A stretch of DNA of 64,000 nt from Membranipora membranacea (lineage: Eukaryota; Bryozoa; Gymnolaemata; Cheilostomatida; Membraniporidae). The stretch is taken from assembly GCA_914767715.1 (NCBI GenBank), contig OU612066.1, positions 34,138,283 to 34,202,282 on the forward strand, written 5' to 3'. Shown here piece by piece: positions 60,037 through 64,000 of the stretch. The notes beneath the pieces are model-generated. The model was not told the origin of the DNA, did no database searches, and saw only the letters and a list, made by a program, of their open reading frames with translations. A program made the position numbers and the translations under genes. Positions within the stretch are counted from its first letter, which is position 1. Every line of letters starts with the position of its first letter.

Positions 60037-60196
60037 CATGGGGCCCTGGGACTTACATGTCTTTACTTTGCCAATGTCCACTATCAACCCAATGAACTCC
60101 CTCAGGAAGAGGGAGTTCATTGATCAACCACCCAGTGGTTGATAGTGGACATTGGCAAAGTAAAGACATATAAGTCCCAGAGGCCCAGCCCCATGA
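60037..60196. mobile_element. Hairpin MITE hosting a nested micro-element
   Basis: Arms of about 53-60 bp (from catggggccctgggacttac at the left) fold back on each other. The element is bounded by ctatgac at 60,030-60,036 and 60,197-60,203. Its loop is interrupted by the 33-bp element at 60,090 with that element's own duplication. Without it the hairpin would be about 120 bp. Confidence 0.65.
60090..60122. mobile_element. 33-bp micro-element nested in hairpin, perfect 7-bp target duplication
   Basis: Ends CAATGAACTCCCTC and GAGGGAGTTCATTG around a 5-nt centre. It is flanked by atcaacc at 60,083-60,089 and 60,123-60,129. Insertion into another element's loop shows it is younger than the hairpin. 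Confidence 0.75.
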
Positions 60197-60527
60197 CTAT
60201 GACCCTTAGGCTTGTTACTTGTAACAATGACTAGGACTAGTAAGATGGAGTTCCTCCTTCAATGAGTCCTTGCTTGTAATTTAGGTGAGTAGGAAAGGAA
60301 ATTGAAAATTTAGTTGGCAGATTTGGATGATTAGTCCTAGTCATCTGTCAAATCAGTTCTACCATTCTAGCTGGCTTGTCATTGCCCTCTGGTAAGGTTT
60401 AGATGTTATATAACTAACTCACTGTTGTAAGTAATAAGTAGGACTGGGCATACCTACATAGCATAGTACCACAGCTGCATTTCAAGAGTGTGCGGTAGCC
60501 CAGGACTAGGAAACACAGTAGTTCTAT

Positions 60528-60543
60528 CAAGGAGTACTCCTTG
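60528..60543. mobile_element. 16-bp perfect palindrome with perfect 7-bp target duplication
   Basis: CAAGGAGTACTCCTTG, a perfect palindrome with no spacer. It is flanked by gttctat at 60,521-60,527 and 60,544-60,550. It is the smallest member of the family and consists only of joined terminal repeats. Confidence 0.7.
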
Positions 60544-60989
60544 GTTCTATGTCACAGGTCTACTGGGATTTTGGCAATGTTTGACTGCCCCCAATGTTTG
60601 ACTGCAAAAACTCACAGGGGGGGGGGCAGTCAAACATGCAGCATAGGTATTTTTTGGCAAGCGAAGTGTCAGTAGTTACGGTATGGTTATTTATATACTC
60701 GAGTCCCCAATAAAATGCCCCAATTGACAACTATTTTTTCCAAATGTAAAATACAGTATATCGATAATCGCCTATTGTTAGTCATTTCTCCAAGCAGCTT
60801 GCCTTTTTGTTGTTGTACTTGTAGCATACAGATAATATGGAGTTTTGTCCCTATGGGTCAGACAGCAAAAGTAGAAGGTGGGTAGTCATAGTAATTATGG
60901 TTTATAAGAGGTCTCAACATTTTCCAACGAGGTATATCACTCTTCTGAATATGAGTTACTGTTTTTCGCAGTACTAGAGACTCAGGGAG

Positions 60990-61209
60990 GGGGGTCTTTA
61001 CTAAAGCAAATCATCACAATCACTTTGCTCAAAAATATCACTCACTTTGTCATTCAATTAGACAAAACCGCTCCCAAATCGCTCACTCAGAACGTAAAAA
61101 GTTTCATCATTGTGTGGGCGATTTATGAGCGACACCCTAGCAGGTCTCACTCACTCATTGAGTGAACGATCAGATTGCGATTTTTGCTGTGTCTTATTGA
61201 AAGACCCCC
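60990..61209. repeat. Possible 220-bp inverted-repeat element
   Basis: GGGGGTCTTT at the left and AAAGACCCCC at the right form 10-bp terminal repeats. The interior has several gctcact/gagcga motifs. No target duplication was seen, so this may be coincidental. Confidence 0.4.
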
Positions 61210-61423
61210 AGGATCATTTATGGACAATGGAGAGATAGACTTGTTTGCGTTACTTTCAAAATTTTGATGGTCTTTGTCACGTCTCTATGCCGAATCAGGC
61301 AGCAGCAATACTAGATCTACACAGAATAGAAACTGCACCTTCTCTTTGTAGCTCATGTATATCATTATCATCTACTACTATGACAGTATCACAGAGTTAG
61401 GATATACAGAGGAGACACTTCAA

Positions 61424-61500
61424 TGATAGCTATAGTGCCTGCGGTTTTCGATTCACTGGGGACCCCAGTGAATCAAAAACCGCAGGCACTATAGCTATCA
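61424..61500. repeat. Near-perfect 38-bp inverted repeat, 1-nt spacer
   Basis: Arms 61,424-61,461 and 61,463-61,500 match at 37 of 38 positions around a single A. It would extrude as a cruciform or form a very stable RNA hairpin. No coding sequence and no flanking duplication recognised. Confidence 0.85.
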
Positions 61501-62046
61501 TAATTAGTAAAATTGGCAGCTTTTCAGAAAAATCGTCAATCCGGATACCTGCCATCCCAAGCTTTCAATACTACCCCTCTTGACGGTCTCATGACAAATC
61601 TTAGCATTTGAACGAGTCAAAAACATGACTTTTTGTGCACATATGAAGTGTAATAGTTTGAAGATGTGCTCTGCCTTTTCTCGTTATGGTGCTCAGCATG
61701 ATACATTTATGGTTACAGGGTCATCTGTCGTACGACGCAGAGCTTCTTTAGAAAAAAGGCCCTCAAACTCTAAATCCAGTAATGTTAGACTACAGACAGT
61801 ATTCCTTGCTGTTTAGATGCTGACGAACAAGAAGACTACATCATGATTGTGATTGAAGCACATGCACATGTAGTACCTACATCAAACCTGAGGTATGATT
61901 TTGTCAACACTTGGGATAACATAGGCTTCATTCACCTCGCTTACTGGTGGAAAATCAAGGTAACGATGTTGAGTTAGGGTATTCTGCACTCTATTTCTCT
62001 TGAAGATTAACTACCCTATTTTGGCTTTACATACAATTTATTGCAG

Positions 62047-62120
62047 ATATGTGATTACACGATTGACTGGTTCCAATAGGCGACAGTCTTTCTGGCCCTT
62101 AGTCATATCACTCCAAATCT
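62047..62120 (+). other. Exon-like 74-nt segment, copy 1
   Basis: Preceded by ttattgcag and about 75% similar to 62,966-63,039. It carries an in-frame TAG and its donor has decayed to GTGTGG. Just upstream, 61,900-61,960 can encode NIGFIHLAYWWKIK before a GTAACG donor, so this may be part of a gene. No family recognised. Confidence 0.35.
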
Positions 62121-62519
62121 GTGTGGTTATACTTCTATATTAGCTGATTTTGTATGCTTGTTGGTAAGGAAGTCATCTAGCTTATTATGGCTGTACATAC
62201 ACAATAAGTTTAGCTGGTAGTAAGAGTATGAAGCTGACATGATAAGGTGATACTGTTCAGGCAATATGCTATACTGATGCAAGCATGTTGAGCAGAGGGC
62301 TCTCGTGCTTCTAGAGATGATGCATCACAACATCTCTAGGCTTTGAAGGAAGTATTTGGAAGGTATGTAACATCTATAATGCTCATATGTGCATGAAATG
62401 ATCAGCCTCTAAATTCAACGAAAACCCAAAAGATTGTTTTTAAAGCTGAGCGATTCGATCCCGATGTACCAATGTTATCTATTGATAGTCGATGAACATA
62501 ATTTTTTGAAATTTTAGAT

Positions 62520-62735
62520 GAGGTTAAATACCTAGAATTGACCATTGATAGTAATTTGCGAAAAAAGGCTGCTTATGTTTTCCCAAACAAACATCAACAT
62601 TTAGCTGTCATATTTTACAGTCTGTTTCTAAGGAGCATATCAGCGTTATCCCTGCAACATTCAGTGTACTGGATCTTTGGTACTACTCTCACATCATGGA
62701 CAGATAATATCTTGAGACTAGGTCCTTCAGGATAA
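62520..62735 (+). mobile_element. LINE reverse-transcriptase relic
   Basis: The frame DEVKYLELTIDSNLRKKA matches the common LINE ORF2 pattern VKYLG-x-IDS-L just after the catalytic core. The rest is short and degraded. This is a small fragment; type uncertain. Confidence 0.4.
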
Positions 62736-62965
62736 CTCTAAACACACCTCTCATTTTAGAGATACCTATGTTTTTTGTTACTATTAATTATATTTACATA
62801 CTTAATCAGGGTGCTTGGTCACTGGGTGCAAGCCCCAGGGAACTGAGAATAAGGTTCAATGCGTAAGGCAGTCCTTGCACCCTGCTGTGCTCTGCTCAAG
62901 CATGGCTTCCAGATTGAACCATGCCTGGTGTTTAGTGCTGGTAATGTAACTTATTCTTATTGCAG

Positions 62966-63039
62966 ATATGTGAAAACACATTTGACAGTTACCAATGGGC
63001 AACAGCATATATGACTCTTTGTTATGTCACTCCAAATCT
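62966..63039 (+). other. Exon-like 74-nt segment, copy 2
   Basis: Lies between a good acceptor (ttcttattgcag) and a strong GTGAGT donor. The frame ENTFDSYQWATAYMTLCYVT is open to the donor. Exactly the same length as copy 1, about 920 bp upstream. It may be a duplicated exon of an unidentified gene that continues beyond the window. Confidence 0.4.
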
Positions 63040-63492
63040 GTGAGTTTAGACTTCTACATTCTTTTATGTTGTATGCTTGTCGGTAAGTGAGTCATTCCTT
63101 GACGCCTGACAGTTTAATGCAAGGAGGAGAGATTGGTACTGTGTTTAGCAAACCTCTGAAAACATTGTTTAAATCACTAAGCAAGCTGCAATGAAGCTAG
63201 GCAAAATAGTATGTTGCCTCTATGATTGGCCTACCAGTTATAAGAATCGACAGTGTTTGGAGGCAAAGTTTATGAAAAGAGGCTTGAGGGATTAGGAGTT
63301 GGCTCCGTTGGTAAGAGACCTGGGACATTAGTGCGCAAGTGTATGACCCAAAGTTTTGATAAAAAAACATGTGCACTATCATAATTTTCAGATTCAAATG
63401 ATGCACATCTATAACATAAATCGTAGATATCTTAATCAATTAGAATATGTTATTGTTAGGGTAAAAGTTAGTTCTCCGAAGATGAAGAAGAA

Positions 63493-64000
63493 GATCACAG
63501 TCGGGGGAAGCTGGACGCGCGAGGAGTGCCCCAGCGCTCCGCAGCGTGGCCCAGATCACAGTCGGGGGAAGCTGGACGCGCGAGGAGTGCCCCAGCGCTC
63601 CGCAGCGTGGCCCAGATCACAGTCGGGGGAAGCTGGACGCGCGAGGAGTGCCCCAGCGCTCCGCAGCGTGGCCCAGATCACAGTCGGGGGAAGCTGGACG
63701 CGCGAGGAGTGCCCCAGCGCTCCGCAGCGTGGCCCAGATCACAGTCGGGGGAAGCTGGACGCGCGAGGAGTGCCCCAGCGCTCCGCAGCGTGGCCCAGAT
63801 CACAGTCGGGGGAAGCTGGACGCGCGAGGAGTGCCCCAGCGCTCCGCAGCGTGGCCCAGATCACAGTCGGGGGAAGCTGGACGCGCGAGGAGTGCCCCAG
63901 CGCTCCGCAGCGTGGCCCAGATCACAGTCGGGGGAAGCTGGACGCGCGAGGAGTGCCCCAGCGCTCCGCAGCGTGGCCCAGATCACAGTCGGGGGAAGCT
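63493..64000 (+). repeat. Perfect 61-bp GC-rich tandem satellite
   Basis: Units start at 63,493, 63,554, 63,615, 63,676, 63,737, 63,798, 63,859, 63,920 and 63,981: eight full units and a ninth cut by the window edge. All are identical by eye. The unit is strongly GC- and CpG-rich (ggacgcgcgaggagtgcccc), in contrast to the AT-rich surroundings. It contains no TAA, TAG or TGA on the plus strand in any frame, but also no ATG. Its true length is unknown because it runs off the window. Confidence 0.95.

Noticed and set aside
63493-64000. CRISPR array
   Set aside because: The 61-bp units abut with no unique spacers, and the genome is eukaryotic.
63493-64000. Protein-coding repeat array
   Set aside because: Stop-free in all frames but without ATG, and the unit is not a multiple of three. 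GC-rich repeats lack stops by composition.

Overview
The window is animal nuclear DNA. It is AT-rich, its genes are split by GT-AG introns, and it is full of SINE, LINE and MITE insertions. It looks like an invertebrate, but nothing in the window fixes the phylum. There is no prokaryotic operon structure, CRISPR array or rRNA.

The backbone is a family of four eight-exon genes for FOXRED2-like FAD/NADPH oxidoreductases, called A to D here. A (+) and B (-) face each other convergently at 1-13,563, and C (+) and D (-) do the same at 29,663-52,294. The two pairs and their flanks are two copies of one large segmental duplication: about 1-18,350 matches about 32,036-56,800. Manual splicing gives intact frames for B (671 aa), C (666 aa) and D (667 aa). 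All three carry the FAD GAGPAG motif, the ATG motif and the second Rossmann motif GGGNSA. They also share the C-terminal peptide LPTPPLSP, identical to the known MYC phosphodegron. None shows a signal peptide or KDEL-like tail. A begins before the window and lost its last two exons to a deletion.

Layout: 1-3.4 kb gene A (exons 3-6); 3.4-8.1 kb A-B spacer; 8.1-13.6 kb gene B; 13.6-18.35 kb duplicated flank, ending beside a foldback; 18.8-20.5 kb no gene seen; 20.5-22.3 kb Tudor-domain pseudogene interrupted by a SINE with a U2 snRNA-like head; 22.3-29.5 kb mostly featureless; 29.6-38.4 kb gene C, with a LINE in intron 1 and a second U2-headed SINE in intron 2; 38.4-47.1 kb C-D spacer with foldbacks, a tRNA-derived SINE and a 2-kb tandem duplication; 47.1-52.3 kb gene D; 52.4-56.8 kb duplicated flank; 56.8-63.5 kb repeat-rich DNA with a tRNA-Val-like sequence, a minisatellite and a nest of tiny palindromic insertions; 63.49 kb to the end a perfect GC-rich 61-bp satellite.

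The duplicated units act as an internal control, because an insertion in one copy can be read against the empty site in the other. This reveals two families of very small inverted-repeat elements: 16-76 bp with 7-bp target duplications, and 59-109 bp with 9-bp duplications. It also reveals the U2-headed SINE and a nonautonomous hAT element. These are the most novel-looking content. All similarity statements come from reading by eye; no database search was possible.
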